DNA from: Channallabes apus
Taxonomy: Eukaryota; Chordata; Actinopteri; Siluriformes; Clariidae
Length of the DNA stretch: 64,000 nt
NCBI GenBank assembly: GCA_030522415.1
Contig: CM060125.1
Span: forward strand, 3,778,401-3,842,400
Direction: 5' to 3'
Both the position numbers and the translations under genes were made by a program. Of the stretch, positions 33,026 through 45,340 are shown piece after piece. Each line of letters opens with the position of its first letter. Within the stretch, counting starts at the first letter, position 1. Under the pieces are notes generated by a model. That model saw nothing but the letters and a program-made list of their open reading frames with translations. It was not told where the DNA came from and made no database searches.

Positions 33026-33949
33026 GATGACCAAAATAGCAAAAATTGGCTCAATAATTCTTGAACTACCCTGATACAGTAGGAAAGCAGGATGATGAAC
33101 AAAGTAAACCATTGTGTATTAAAATCAGGATGTAGGTCATAAATATTTATCATCTCATCTTGTTCTCTTGGAATAATTAGGATAATAGATGCAAAGAGCG
33201 AGCTAAATGTAAGACACTTTGTTAGAACACTGAACATGTGAGAGTTTACGCATCATCTACTGTACTATACTTGTACAATTTAAAATGTAATCATTAGTAG
33301 GGATGAATTTGTTCTTTCATTCAAACTAAAATGACTGGCTCATTCTGTTGTAATTTTATTCTTGATCATTAAGTAATGCTTTTAAGATACATACTCATTT
33401 TTCTAAACATACTAAAGTAAAGTGTGAATTTTTCTTTTTTTTTTTTTACACATTTCTGCACTATTAGGAAAAAAAGTTACTCCTTTTAGTTTTTCGCATA
33501 GATACCACCTGCACGGCTAAAACTAAATCCCAGCAAGAACTAACTTCTCTATATCCGTAATGATACATCTTTATTTCACGTTCTGTCTCTCCCTAAACAT
33601 CTAATATGGAATATGGTAACTTGCTCCAGGCACCTGACTGACACCTGATTATTGAAACTAATCTAAAAAGCAGATGCAATACTTATTTCGAACCAAGTTC
33701 TCCTGCACCATCTTTTATTCTTTCTCCTGATTTCCTATACCTACTCATATCAGATTTTACTTTCAAAGCCAAAAATGAAGCAGAATTTTAGTTTTGCTTG
33801 AATTAGGTTTTTAAATAATGAGCTGCTATCCATGATGGGACATCTGTCAAACACACTGAAAGCCATACGGCAACATGAGAGTACCTTATGAAGCAGGATA
33901 GGATAAGTTGAGTTATCCACATGGCACTGGTATAAAACCCATAAAGCCC

Positions 33950-34350
33950 AGCTTTACTCTAGTTGCAGTAGCTACCAGCTGGACATCTGAGGAGGACCAC
34001 TGGTGCTTACTATTGCTGCAATGCTCTGGGCATTTACCAAAATGCAGCAGCTGAAGGACTCCCATCACCTGTAGCTGATGGTGAAGGAGCATTACTTGGA
34101 TAAGATTATCAAGCTGAAAGTACTGGTGCAATTTATCATATGACTTCTGACAGTGAGGCAATGTGTGTTCATTACCACTAGCCTGTATCCATGGACAAAG
34201 CCATGCAGCTGGTAGAGGATCACTTGGCAGCTGTCCCTGGTACAGGGACATTCCCTCTCATTTTCAAATCCGGTCACGAGAGAATCAAGGTGTCCGGGCC
34301 CTAGAACTACATTCCTGCCTCTCAAGCAGCTCTCCATGCTCTACCCACAG
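33950..34350 (+). pseudogene. Decayed Gypsy-like gag fragment
   Basis: In one + frame, 34190-34310 reads MDKAMQLVEDHLAAVPG, resembling the end of a Gypsy Gag/SCAN-like domain (xLEDAVxLAEDHL). Upstream QFII and CVHYH agree with the preceding Gag text. Stops interrupt throughout. Assigned by memory of the family only. Confidence 0.4.
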
Positions 34351-35118
34351 GAGGTAGTGACAGAGAGAGCATGGAGTGCTGCTTGTCATCATGTGTCCTA
34401 TAGGGTTGGGGCAAAGCCAAAGCAAATAGATGCTCCCAAATGGAGGTGGAAACTCACATCAAGATTGCTAATGTGACACACTGGAGCAAGAGTGTGCCAC
34501 ATACCAATGAGTACACAACATGCTTGCAGCACTTTTGGTGAAGGTGAAGTGTGTCCAAAGGAATTTCATTAATGTCTGCTGGCGCCAATGTTAATAAACT
34601 TCCAATCTCAAATGCAAAAATAGGAGATTGTGATTGGTCCCTGCTTCACCTTGCACTTATTTTGGGATCAAATTTACCCAAAAAGAAACAAAAATACTAG
34701 AAATGAAAATATGATGGTGGATGGCTCCAGCTGCAATGTACAAGCGGTATTCTACTTATACTGCCGCGCCTCAAGGAGACAGCATTTGTGCGTTTGCTGG
34801 CTTTTATAACTATAGACTGAGGCTTCAGGCTTTAGTTCATTCTCTCAAGGCTTAATGAGCCGCATCTCGTCTCAAGCAACGTAAACGTCATCACAGTGAG
34901 CCTTTAGAAGCTACAGTACGCATAGGGTTTTGTGTCATCTTATATTTTGTGTTTTTTTTTATTTGTAGCAGATGAATTAACTGAAATAAGTTAAACTAAA
35001 TGATCAAAAAATTCTAACATCGTCAGAACGTGCTACTGCGTCAGCAGACATCGATATTTATATTTTATATATATTATGTTTTGCGTTATTATAAGAATGA
35101 AATGCACTAGGCTGTTAT

Positions 35119-35483
35119 TCATCTTCTATACCGCTTTATCCTGTATTAGGGTCGTGAGGACCTGGAGCCTATCCCAGGAGACTCTGGGCACAAGACACTC
35201 AGGATACACTCCTGGGGTACACCCAGGACAGCGTGCCAATCCATCGCAGAGCACACACACACATTCATTCACACACTATGGTCAATTTGGGAACGCCAAT
35301 TAGCCTAATCTGCATGTCTTAGGACTGTGGGAGGAAACCGGAGTACCTGGAGAAAACCCACCAAGCACGGGGAGAACATGCAAACTCCATGCACACAGAG
35401 ACGGGAATCAAGCCTGGCCGGGAATCGAACCCGGACCCTGGAGGTGCAAGGCGACAGTGCTAACCACTACACCACCGTGCCGC
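35119..35483 (-). mobile_element. V-SINE copy with 12-bp target duplication
   Basis: Full length on the - strand, flanked by CTAGGCTGTTAT at 35107-35118 and 35484-35495. Confidence 0.95.
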
Positions 35484-35539
35484 CTAGGCTGTTATGATCA
35501 TCATAATTATATTTAATAAATAATATATTTACAAAAAAA

Positions 35540-36822
35540 TTACATCCCAGTAGCACCCCCGTTGCGCTGTACCACCGCAGGCAAAACCTTCTGAAGATGA
35601 TCAATATATTTATTGCACGCAATTTTGGTCAATCGACCTCTCCAGAAAGTCACAATGACCTGAAGAAGCTCATCTTTGTTCCGTGGCTTAGCCTCACGTC
35701 TGACAAACTCCTTCAGCGCGTGCCAAACCATCTCTATCGGGTTGAGATCAGGAGACCTGCATGTACGGAATACAAGTTAGAGGAATTTGTCATGTGAACA
35801 TTTCATAAACAAGTTAATGTAAAATAACAGAACCCAGGGCGTAAGAAACATATTCGGCTGGTATTTTAACTCAGTTTAACTCACTGTCTCGCCGCTGTAT
35901 GCGTTGGGTCATTGTCTAGTGCATAAATTGAAAGAAACGTTATAAAACACATATATTCAGCCAACAGAAATGACAAAATATCACAAGCTCGTTATTTATT
36001 TTTACTTTGGAAGAAGCGATGAGGTGAGGCCTTTAAAGTGTTGAATGTATGGCGCCAGCGAAGATTGCATTATGCTGTCTTCGTAATAATGCCGGTCCAT
36101 ACAGTAATTCCTGTAAATTTAAAGTAAGTAGAAAATCAGAAATATTAATCAACTATTCAACTACTGTATCTCCTTAAGTAAAATGTGCTGTACGTTATAT
36201 TGAACTAGCCTTCAAAGACAACTATTGGTCCTGGTCCCTGACAGGATATTGTCCCCCAAACATGAAGTTTTACAGGTTGTTTGACCTTAGGTTTCACTAC
36301 ATGCCGACCCCTTTTATTGTAGCACATCAACGCAATGAGCTCCAAAGACACAGTTATTAAAATTATTGTTGATACTTACCAGGCTTTGCCATAAGTCCAT
36401 CCAAGTTTCTTTATTGACCTTCTAATGGTGTTAATTGATCATTTCAATTGCAGTCGGATCTGAAGCTCGTTTTGAATCTGTTTAGCAGACCGTGCATGAT
36501 CCTCGTGCAGCATTTCTTCAATGCACTGAAGTACAGCACTATACAAATAAAAATGACATTTTATTCGATGTCAGATTAATGTAAATGTTTGGATTTTACA
36601 CGAACCAAATACTAACAAAACCTACCTGGTCACTTTCAGTGGAGTTGGTGTTTTAATTGCAGGAGTCAGGCGACGAGAACAATGTCGTCTGATCGTGTCG
36701 TTGGAGACATGAACACCTGACCGTATCAAGAATTTCCTGATATCGGAGAAATGGTATCCTGCTATCCACAGAGACCTGATCTTGATGCTCATCTCAGAGG
36801 AAATCTTCGTCATGGTCATCAT
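35540..36822 (-). pseudogene. Intron-bearing Tc1-type transposase gene, decayed
   Basis: Six pieces on the - strand read as exons. 36822-36626: ATG, HTH text MSIKIRSLWIAGYHFSDIRK, donor CCAG|GTAGG. 36538-36380: SAVLQCIEEMLHEDHARSAK ... IRRSIKKLGW, donor CTG|GTAAGT. About 36331-36213: GRHVVKPKVKQPVKLHVWG ... GPIVVFEG. 36110-36006: NYCMDRHYYEDSIMQSSLAP ... HRFFQ. 35915-35885: NDPTHTAAR, the second catalytic-Asp block. 35756-35540: SPDLNPIEMVWHALKEFVRR ... NGGATGM. Most joins have GT and AG. A TGA in exon 2, a lost donor after FEG, a frameshift before HRFFQ, and a missing first-Asp segment make it non-functional. The gene structure is unusual because most fish Tc1 genes lack introns. Confidence 0.7.
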
Positions 36823-37436
36823 GGATAATGTGGCAGAAAGCTCGAGCTCAGAAAAAAGTTATAGGCTAGCTTTTAAAAAGAGGCCACGCAGTATTTAAAC
36901 TATTACAAGTGGGTGGGACAGGACCCACCCACTTTTTAAGATCAGTGATATTGGACCGACTCACTTTTACGGTCTCTAATTTAGCGCTTACTGCACAATA
37001 TGTGCGTCAAATCCATTCCACTTGTGGAATGCCCTAATAAAGAGTATACAAACATCTAAAGAAAAGGTTTACACTTGAGCAGTGTAGGTTTTTATATGTT
37101 TGGTTCACAATGTGTTATTTTTGTAATTAAATGTCTGCGATGTCACAGCGCCGGTGCAATCATTTGAACTTGAATAAAGAAAACAGACAGGATCCCAGAC
37201 AGGATTTCAATGAACTTGTTTGTGGTGAAGAGCATAACAAAAAAGAGCAAAAACTCGTTATACAAAATACTACTTGTCCACAGTTTACACTCTGTACTTT
37301 CGTTAATCTGTTACTTATTTGAGTTAAATATTTGGCGCATTGATTATTTTTGGACACTGTAGGTTATGTGATTTTATTCACCGTTGTGCATTTCATTCTA
37401 AAAATGCTGGGTTGTTTCAACCCATTATTTCCTAAG
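36823..37436. other. Part of slc45a2 intron 3, nothing recognised
   Basis: No supported coding sequence or repeat boundary. Confidence 0.4.
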
Positions 37437-40010
37437 ACATTCAAGAATTCTTTATTGTCATGCCAGCGCACTTCCATGTTCTGGTACGAAATTAGGACCC
37501 AGGTCCAGTTTAAGCCACAAAGATAGCATAGTAGCATATATATGAGGATGTATTTATGTATATACATGAATATAAATAAGAGCAGTAAGAGATATATTAT
37601 GCAGGTATTTAGACATAGACTATACATAGTGTATTGCACATTTTCAGAAACTGAACATTCGACCTATAGGGTTATATATGTATTGCACCATAGAGTAATA
37701 TATTACACTAAATATAGAGATATGTTGTAATAAGACACTATCCAAAGTTAGCAGCTTGTGATTGTGTTTGATTGTGTTTGATGAGAGAGGACGTACAGAG
37801 CACGACTAGAGTTCAGCAGTCTAATTGCCTCAGGGTAAAAACTGTTTTTGAGCCTGGTGGTCTTGCACTGAAGGCTCCTCAGCCTTCTGCCTGAGGGAAG
37901 AGGTTGAAATAGAGCATGTGCAGGGTGAGTGGAGTCCTTAATAATGCGGAGGGCTCTTCCTCTGCATCTTGCAGTGTACAGTTCGGTGATGGAGGGGAGC
38001 CTGCTCCCCACTGTCCTCTGTGCAGCCTTAACTACTCTCTGCAGAGCTTTCCTCTCAGCTGTGGTGCTATTGCCATGCCACACAGTGATGTACAGTAGGA
38101 GCTGATGATGCTTTCTACCGCTCCTCGGTAGAAACTCTTCAGAACCAGGCTCCCAAGCCCAACCCGTTTTAGCTTCCTGAGGAAGTAGAGGCGCTGGTGG
38201 GCCTTTTTAATCAGGCCTGAGGTGTTGACGCTCCAGTTTAAGTCCTTAGCTATGTGGACGCCTAGATACTTAAAGCTGGAGACCACTTCCACAGCTGCTC
38301 CATTAATGTGTAGGGGGAGAGGAGTTCGCTTGTTCTTTCAGAAGTCCACCACCGTCTTTTTTACATTGATGCAGAGGTTGTTTTCTCTACCACCACTGTA
38401 CCAGTTGTTTCACCTCCTCTCTGTAATAGGATTCATCGTTGTCAGTGATACATCCCACTACTGCTGTGTCATCTGCGAATTTGACTATATGACAGCTGGA
38501 GTGTCTCGCTATGCAGTCATATGTCAATATAGTGAACAGGAGGGGGCTCAGCACGCAACCTTGAGGCGATGGTATCGTGGATCCTCACAGTTTGAGATCT
38601 GTTGGTCAGAAAGTCTAGGACCCAGTTCTCTACTGTAGGGCTTAACCCAAGAGAGGAAAGTTTTAGAATTAATGTCTGTGGAGAGATGGTGTTGAAGGCA
38701 GAGGAGAAGTCCAGGAAAAGTAGGGGGACATAGGAATTCTTATTCTCCAGGTGTGTAAGGGCTGTGTGGATCACTGATGAGATGGCGTCATCTGCGGAGC
38801 GATTTGTCTTGTACGCGTACTGATGGGGATCCACAGTGGCTTCGATGGAGGCTTTGATGTGAGTCATGACCAGCCTCTCAAAGCACTCCATGACTACCGG
38901 GGTTAAAGCTATAGGTCGGTAGTCATTCAGACAAGTCACTGTTGAACACTTTGGAACTGGAACAATGGTGTCAGTCTTCAGGCAGGTTTAATGCCCTTAC
39001 ACATGCTCCGCGGGTTGTTGGAAGTAAGGTGACCCTGGATTTTTTCGGCGTATGTGGCTTTATCCCTCACAACGCCTGCCGTCAGTTGTTTCCTTGCCAA
39101 ATTTAACGATGATGCATCACCTGCCCTAAATGCAGCATCTCTAGCTTTCAGCAGAGCCTTTACTTCCGCATTCAGCCAGGGCTTCTGATTAGAAAAGCAG
39201 GTAATTGTCTTGGTGGTGGTTACATCATCAGCACATTTTGATATGAAGCCGAGGACAGAAGAAGTGTATTCATCAAGGTCCAGCTTATCCCCGTAAGTGG
39301 CTGCATCTTTGAAGATCTGCCAGTCAGTACACTGAAAGCAGTCCTGGAGAACAATATCTGCATCACTGGGCCATACAGTGATCGTTTTCTTTTTGTGTAT
39401 TGACCTCCTCAGCAGGAGGCGATAGGCTGGCGCCAGCAGTACAGATATGTGATCAGAAGGGCCAAGATGGGGGCAGGGAAGAGCTCTGTATGCACTGCGG
39501 ATGTTTGTATACACACATTCCAGTGTATTTTCTCCCCGTGTTGGAATTTTCACATGCTGGTGAAATTTGGGCAGAGTGTCCGTCAATTTCACGTGATTAA
39601 AGTCCCCCGCAACCACGTAAAATACCTCCGGGTATTTAGTCTGCAGCGAGCTGATGGTATCATGAAGCTCCTGCAACGCTACATTAGCATTAGCACCCGG
39701 CGGGATGTAAACAGTGGTGACGTACACCACATTAAACTCCTGCGGCAGATAGAATGACCGACACTTTGTTGTCATGAACTCTATCGACTCGGAGCAGTGA
39801 CTTTTAACCAAACTACTGCTTGTACACCAACCTTCATTCACATACACACAGAGTCCACCTCCTCTTTTTTTTCCCGACCGGTGGTCGCGATCCGCACGGA
39901 AAAGCCGAAAGCCATTGATTTGAAAGACTGAGTCCGGGATGTTTTGGTTTAGCCAGGATTCCGTTAGACAGAGAACAGCGCAATTTCTCATCTCAGAGTG
40001 AGATATCCCA
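37437..40010 (-). mobile_element. L2-like LINE, 5'-truncated and frameshifted
   Basis: - strand pieces in order: an APE-type endonuclease, 39991-38978 (LTESWLNQNI, GDFNH, GPSDHISV); reverse transcriptase, 38939-38517 ([30 protein letters not shown]) and the FADD motif at 38469-38480 in another frame; a thumb/C-terminal part, 38292-37748 (FKYLGVHIAKDLNW, STHPAHALFQPLPSGRRLRS). The 3' end carries AATAAAGAATTCTTGAATG near 37440. Frame breaks near 38960, 38517 and 38060 make it inactive. Confidence 0.85.
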
Positions 40011-40015
40011 CTGTA

Positions 40016-40937
40016 TATGCAATCTCTTGATTATTACAATTTTATTTTATTTCATATATTGCCATTTGTAATGGCAGTGAAATATGGGCTCCCACAAGGG
40101 TCAGTTTTAAAACCTCTGCTGTTCTTAATATACATGCTTCCCTTGAGTAACATCATTAGAAGACATGGGATTAGTTTCTATTGTTATGCTGATGATACCC
40201 AATTATATATCTCACCAAAACCAGACGAAATACCTAAATTGTCTAGATTAACTGAATGTGTCCAGGACATAAAAGATTGGATGACCAATAACTTTCTTTT
40301 ACTAAATTCAGATAAGACGGAGATATTACTTATCGGCCCAAAAACCAGCACACAACAGCTTTCACAATTCAGCTTGCGTTTAAAAGAATGTACTATTACT
40401 ACCAGGTCAACAGTAAAAGCCCTGGGCGTAATATTAGACAGTGACTTGTCCTTTGAAAATCACATTTCAAATATCACAAAAACAGCCTTTTTCCATCTTA
40501 GAAATATTGCCAAACTTAGGAGCATCTTATCAGTACCTGACACTGCATGAAAAGAGCTGTATCCGGACAAATATGGTATGGGAAATAGGCAGGTGAGGCC
40601 AGATACCTCATGTATCAGTACCTCAGGTACCCCACTCCTCCGCTCCCTGCACTGGCTTCCTGTAGCTGCCAAATTTTGAATCAAATTCAAAACGCTGATG
40701 CTTGCCTACAAAGCTAAAAATGGCCCTGCACCCACTTATCTCTCTGCTCTAATCACACCACGCACTGCACCACGTTCACTCCGATCCTCCAGCACTGCTC
40801 GCCTCATCCCACCATCTCTCAGGGATCGAGGGCGACATTCATCCAGGCACTTTTCTGTTCTGGCACCTAGGTGGTGGAACGAACTTCCTCTAGATGTCCG
40901 TACAGCAGAGACTTTGACTATCTTTAAACGGTGACTC
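40016..40937 (+). mobile_element. Second LINE fragment (different family), deleted
   Basis: + strand RT text GLPQGSVLKPLLFLIYMLPL, YCYADDTQLY (catalytic YADD), LNSDKTEILLIGPK and LGVILDSDLSFENHI (40078-40550). After a deletion come LHWLPVAAKF (about 40650), YKAKNGPAPTYLSAL and WWNELPLDVRTAETL, ending at 40937. It abuts the 5' end of the oppositely oriented L2-like element. Confidence 0.85.
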
Positions 40938-40942
40938 AGGAC

Positions 40943-41010
40943 CAGAGTTGGAAAGAGTAATAAAATGCTGTACTCAAGTACAAGTACTGTTACTTCAGTG
41001 AAATTTTACT
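40943..41010 (+). repeat. Fish TE-terminus-like repeat
   Basis: Inverse of 5597-5660, with the palindromic AGTACAAGTACT core. Confidence 0.6.
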
Positions 41011-41663
41011 TTCCTCAACCTTAAGGCTCATTCACGACAATTTATGCAGAAACTCAAATGTTTCGGTCAAATTAAGCAAAGGAAAAGGGTTTAAACCGAC
41101 CGCCAACCGAAGTCTCAGCACCAAGGTAGTATGGATTTATGGGCATGGAAATAGTGTGCAAACTTGTGGGACTGCGCATGCGCAGATCCGATAGTTAGCA
41201 AAACTCGATGGGTAGCATTTTCCGATTGAACACCGGCGCTTTATACCGATGGAGTCACTAAGGGACCGTCGAAAAAGTGCATGACCAAGACCCAAGCGTT
41301 AATTTACGAAGAATACACAAGATTACAGAGAAATACCTCACAGGACATCAAATATATTACACTGTTAGGCTACAGTATGGATTATTTGATTTTTTTTGTT
41401 TGTTTAATTGATTTATAATTATTTTAATGTACATTTTCAAATAAATGATTACACGGACAATTCTTTTGGCAATAAAACAGAAAATTTGTTAAATGAGAGT
41501 TGGGGTGTTTTTTATTATTAAAATAATAATAATAATTGTAAAGATGAAAATGTGTATGAAAGTGTATGAAAATGAATGCACTTTGGTACAGTCTATTATG
41601 AGTTGTAAAAAATGACAATTAAATCAACAACATTCAATAACTTTTTTCCTATAGAAATTTCAA
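41011..41663. other. Intronic DNA with an NRF1-like palindrome
   Basis: CTGCGCATGCGCAG lies near 41166-41180 in a locally GC-rich patch. No coding sequence recognised. Confidence 0.5.
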
Positions 41664-41892
41664 ATGTAAAACCAACTGTACTATAATACACTCTATCCTT
41701 GCTCATAACTACAACCCTTCCCTTTACAATGTTCAGTTTGATATTAATTCAGTTGTTAATTTTTAAATTATTTTTTTGCAATTAATTGCAACAAAAAAAA
41801 AAGAAAAGAAAAATGAAATCAAACTTAATGAGAACAATGTTGTAGTTATTAGCAGTGATAGAGTGGATTATAGTACAACTGGTTTTACATGT
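41664..41892. repeat. Imperfect foldback palindrome
   Basis: The arm beginning ATGTAAAACCAACTGTACTA (41664 onward) is inverted at 41815-41892 (...AGTACAACTGGTTTTACAT). The best-matching ~50 bp differ at only a few positions. The centre is near 41780. Confidence 0.75.
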
Positions 41893-41931
41893 GTAATCCA
41901 CATAACGAAAAAGCTATTGATTTTTTTGTAA

Positions 41932-42858
41932 TGTTATGAGCTAAAATGCCTCCCTGCCACGGATTGCCCCCCCCCCCCCCCCAACATAACCTCTATCAAA
42001 TATTATATTACAACGTAAATTAATAGGTTTATGATTTACAAATTGCACCAGACTAATTTGATTATAAAATAAGCTATATAAAAAAACACATGTAGTATAG
42101 GGAAAAAATATATTAATTATATATTTTTTTGATATACATGCATATTTTTATATTTCTTATTTATAATAAAAATCTCTTCGTGTCATTTTTCATCATAAAC
42201 AATATTTTTTGTATTACATGACAAACCCCTGCAAAATAAATGTGCCACAAAATAAACATTATATGAGAATTTGTATTATGTGTCTTAATTTCCGTGTATT
42301 AATGTCACGTGCTTAGGGTTAATTATTCATTCATTCATTCATTTTCTATACCGCTTAATCCTGTGTTCAGGGTCGCGGGGGACCTGGAGCCTATCCCAGG
42401 AGACTTCGGGCACTAGGCGGGGTACACCCTGGACAGGGTGCCAATCCATCGCAGGGCACACACACATGCACACACTCACACACCCAATCACACACTACGG
42501 GCAATTTAGGAACGCCAATTAGCCTAACCTGCATATCTTTGGACTGTGGGAGGAAACCGGAGTACCCGGAGGAAACCCACCAAGCACGGGGAGAACATGC
42601 AAACTCCATGCACACAGAGACGGGAATCGAGCCTGGCCGGGGAATCGAACCCAGACCCTGGAGGTGCAAGGCGACAGTGCTAACCACTACACCACCGCGC
42701 CGCCAGGGTTAATTATAATAATAATAATATATTTAATAATACTCATATAATATATTTGATAATAATAATATGAATTTTTGATTGTGATGTCCTAATATAT
42801 TTGACAGAGATTTTGTGGGGGTTCAATCAGTGGCAGGGAGGCATTTTAGCGCATAACA
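41932..42858. mobile_element. 35-bp terminal inverted repeats around a SINE-bearing block
   Basis: TGTTATGAGCTAAAATGCCT...GGATTG (41932-41966) matches the inverse of 42824-42858 at 33 of 35 positions. A poly-C run follows the left arm and a V-SINE is inserted inside. It is probably a non-autonomous DNA element of unknown class; without the SINE the block is about 540 bp. Confidence 0.5.
42327..42704 (-). mobile_element. V-SINE copy with 12-bp target duplication
   Basis: Full length on the - strand. AGGGTTAATTAT occurs at 42315-42326 and 42705-42716. Confidence 0.95.
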
Positions 42859-42973
42859 CCAACATTACCGCGGTTCACCTCCATTGCTCAAATATCCCCC
42901 TCTTGGTCGGTGACTGCGAATGACGTCACTCCCCATACAATCCCGCCCCACAGTATAGACCCGCCCCTGACGC

Positions 42974-43315
42974 TGATTGACAGGTTTCTGTGTAACGTGT
43001 TGGAAATGCAATTGCAAATGGATTAGCGATTGCGTTTGAATTTTGGCCGGCTTGACGCGCGGCGCAGAGAAAGTGAAAAAGCAAACGTGGTGATTGATTT
43101 TGATATTTAATATGACAGGTTCATGACGTGTAAGACCTGGGAAATGCAAATGCAAATGGACTTTGCTTTTTCATTTGAAATTTGGCAGTCAGTGTGCGCT
43201 CGCAAAGGCGAATCAGCAAACGGTAATGCAAAGTTTGCAATTGCATTTGAATTATGGCACACTTTGTGCGTCCACATACAGTATGGGAAACGCAATTGCA
43301 AATGCAACACATCTA
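42974..43315. repeat. Tandem ~140-bp duplication rich in ATGCAAAT
   Basis: The sequence from TTGACAGGTT through GGAAATGCAA(A/T)TGCAAATGG, GCGTTTGAA-like and AGCAAACG recurs at about 42974, 43113 and, partially, 43214 and 43284. It contains octamer-like ATGCAAAT and ATTTGCAT motifs. Confidence 0.6.
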
Positions 43316-43432
43316 CTTTTTGTTACTTGTATTGTTGTAGGTGTCCAGCTTATTTAAAGGTTTGTCACGTCTGAATTATACAATGTTGTTTACAAATGTA
43401 TCTATTGAAGCGTTTTTAATTAAACATTACAG

Positions 43433-44083
43433 GAAGCTGTAAGGAGCCTCCATAATTCAGAAAACAACCCACATAAATACGATCCACAAACTGGGTAAGA
43501 ATGTTGTTTCTTTACATGCTATGTATGGGGTTTTACATAATTATTTTGAATGTAAGTAATGATACTACTCTCTTTCCACACAGAATAAGTTTACTTCATG
43601 ATCAGACAGTGATGACATATCTGCTGGCGGAATTAAAGATGACTTTTGCAGATGCAGACCCTGAGTGTATAAAGGGTAATCAGAAATTGTTATTGTAATT
43701 ATTTTCATGTCCCTTTATTTTTGTCCCTCTAATAATTTGAATTGGTTCCGTCAATTATCTGATTTTTTACAGGAATATGAGACACTGCAGAGGAAATACT
43801 CTTTGTCTCGGCAAGGAAAGTCTCAGCTAAGAGACTCCATTAAGACAGGGGCTTAAAACGGACAAAGATGAGTAAGTGTACAAATTCATCTATGTATTAA
43901 GTTTGGTATATCTCTGAGTGTTTTTAGGTAACATACTGTATGGTGTGTTTTGCCATTGCTGAGTCCAGGGAGAGAGTCGTTCAAACAGATGCACAGAAAA
44001 AGAAAGAACTGTGGCAGACTGCAATACTGGAACAGATGTCCGATGAGGAGGATGCCATTGCATGCCATGCCGTCAGCGTGTAA
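43433..44083 (+). pseudogene. Spliced gene-like remnant inside slc45a2 intron 3
   Basis: Four + strand segments with AG...GT borders: 43433-43494 (HNSENNPHKYDPQTG), 43584-43675 (SLLHDQTVMTYLLAELKMTF ADADPEC), 43773-43871 (YETLQRKYSLSRQGKSQL) and 43969-44083 (ERVVQTDAQKKKELWQTA ILEQMSDEEDA, stop). Exons 1-2 join in frame; exon 3 does not join cleanly and has a stop. TTTTAATAAAAAA follows at about 44278. The ...SDEED... end recalls uncharacterised fish transposon-linked proteins. I do not recognise a domain. Confidence 0.35.
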
Positions 44084-44099
44084 TATCTAATGGGACCGA

Positions 44100-44999
44100 G
44101 CTAGAAGGACATTTATTTTGGATATCTAACACTGATGCATGTTTGTTTTAGTATTGCTTTTAATTTAATTCCACCTTATTGTGCAAATTAATGCACATTT
44201 GTTAATTTTTTTCCATATTTTATGTTTTTTCCCCTTATTCTTACATTGCTTTGTATATTTATTAGTGTTTGGTTTGATTTTAATAAAAAATTATTAATCA
44301 ATTCTACTGTCATTTTTCTTGACTATTTGGGCGTAGTGTGAGCATAAGACTGTAGAAAAGCATTAGGAAGATCATCAGTAATTTCATAAGAGTTCAGTAT
44401 GGCATTTTTTTTTATGTTTCTAGGTGGTTTTTGCCACTTCCAAATACCTTGGATAAATAGGTGTAGTTTCCATTATACAGTAGCACACTATTTAGTACTT
44501 TAGTGTGCAGGGTTTGATTTAGTCACCATTAGTGGATTTGCTCCACCCACCAAATGTGAAGTTTTTACAGTTGCTCCCTTAGAGACAGCTAAAGGCTGTG
44601 CATTTCAACACTCAGCGAATGTGGAAATCATCATATTTTCAAGGAAACAAAGAAAATCTGCTTATGGACTCCATAATCCATAACGGAGATGCATTACTGT
44701 ACCACTTACAAGCCTCTATCAGCTACATTCAAATTTAAACAGCTACTTATTTGGTAGGTAATTTAGCATTTTCACACAGGGTTAATTTGTCCTAAATATT
44801 AGTTCTCAAGATTGTATCAGTTAAAGATCAAATTTGGAAATGGCCTCTAACTCTTCACATTTTATTAGTTTCCTATAATGGCACTACACAACGTGATTTA
44901 TTTTCGCTTTATACATTTCATTCCTTATTCAAAAATCAATAATTTTCAATGAAACAAGGAATATGAGAATTCTATGGACTGATTCATCAGATAACTTAC
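44100..44999. other. Remainder of slc45a2 intron 3
   Basis: No coding sequence or repeat recognised. Confidence 0.5.
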
Positions 45000-45340
45000 C
45001 TCACTGCTTCCCTGCTTGGAGCTGGATGTGATGGAGTTGGCCTCGCTTATAGCCGAGAACGATCGGGGTCGCAGCTCAGGTTCATTAGTCACAGCGCCGT
45101 ATGTGGATCCATTCATTACTGATGGCTGCAGCAAGGGGGAACCATGGACCAAGGGCTCAGTGGAATTCTGTTTTCCCAAAGGCTTCTCGGGAATACTGAA
45201 GAGGTGCACAGTGAGGAAGAAGCCCCAGGTAAGCGCGGAGAAGAAATAAATGACCTGATACTCTGAACCCAGTAGAGCCCCCAGTGTCGAATGTCCCCAG
45301 TCCATCGCACCAGTCAGATACCCACATGCTCCACCCAGAC
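45000..45340 (-). CDS. slc45a2: slc45a2 coding exon 3
   Basis: Residues 211-324. The acceptor CCTCCACAG|GTCTGG is phase 1 and the donor AGTGAG|GTAAGT phase 0. It encodes [20 protein letters not shown], a TM helix ([20 protein letters not shown]) and most of the central cytoplasmic loop, which is Ser-rich ([20 protein letters not shown]) and diverges from human. Confidence 0.95.

Noticed and set aside
33913..34337. Host gene at the 112- and 81-codon minus ORFs
   Set aside because: The sense frame on the other strand shows decayed Gypsy-like Gag text; the minus frames have no homology I can name.
39990..40030. Twin-primed inversion of a single LINE
   Set aside because: The two arms have different RT families (FADD versus YADD text), so they are two elements.
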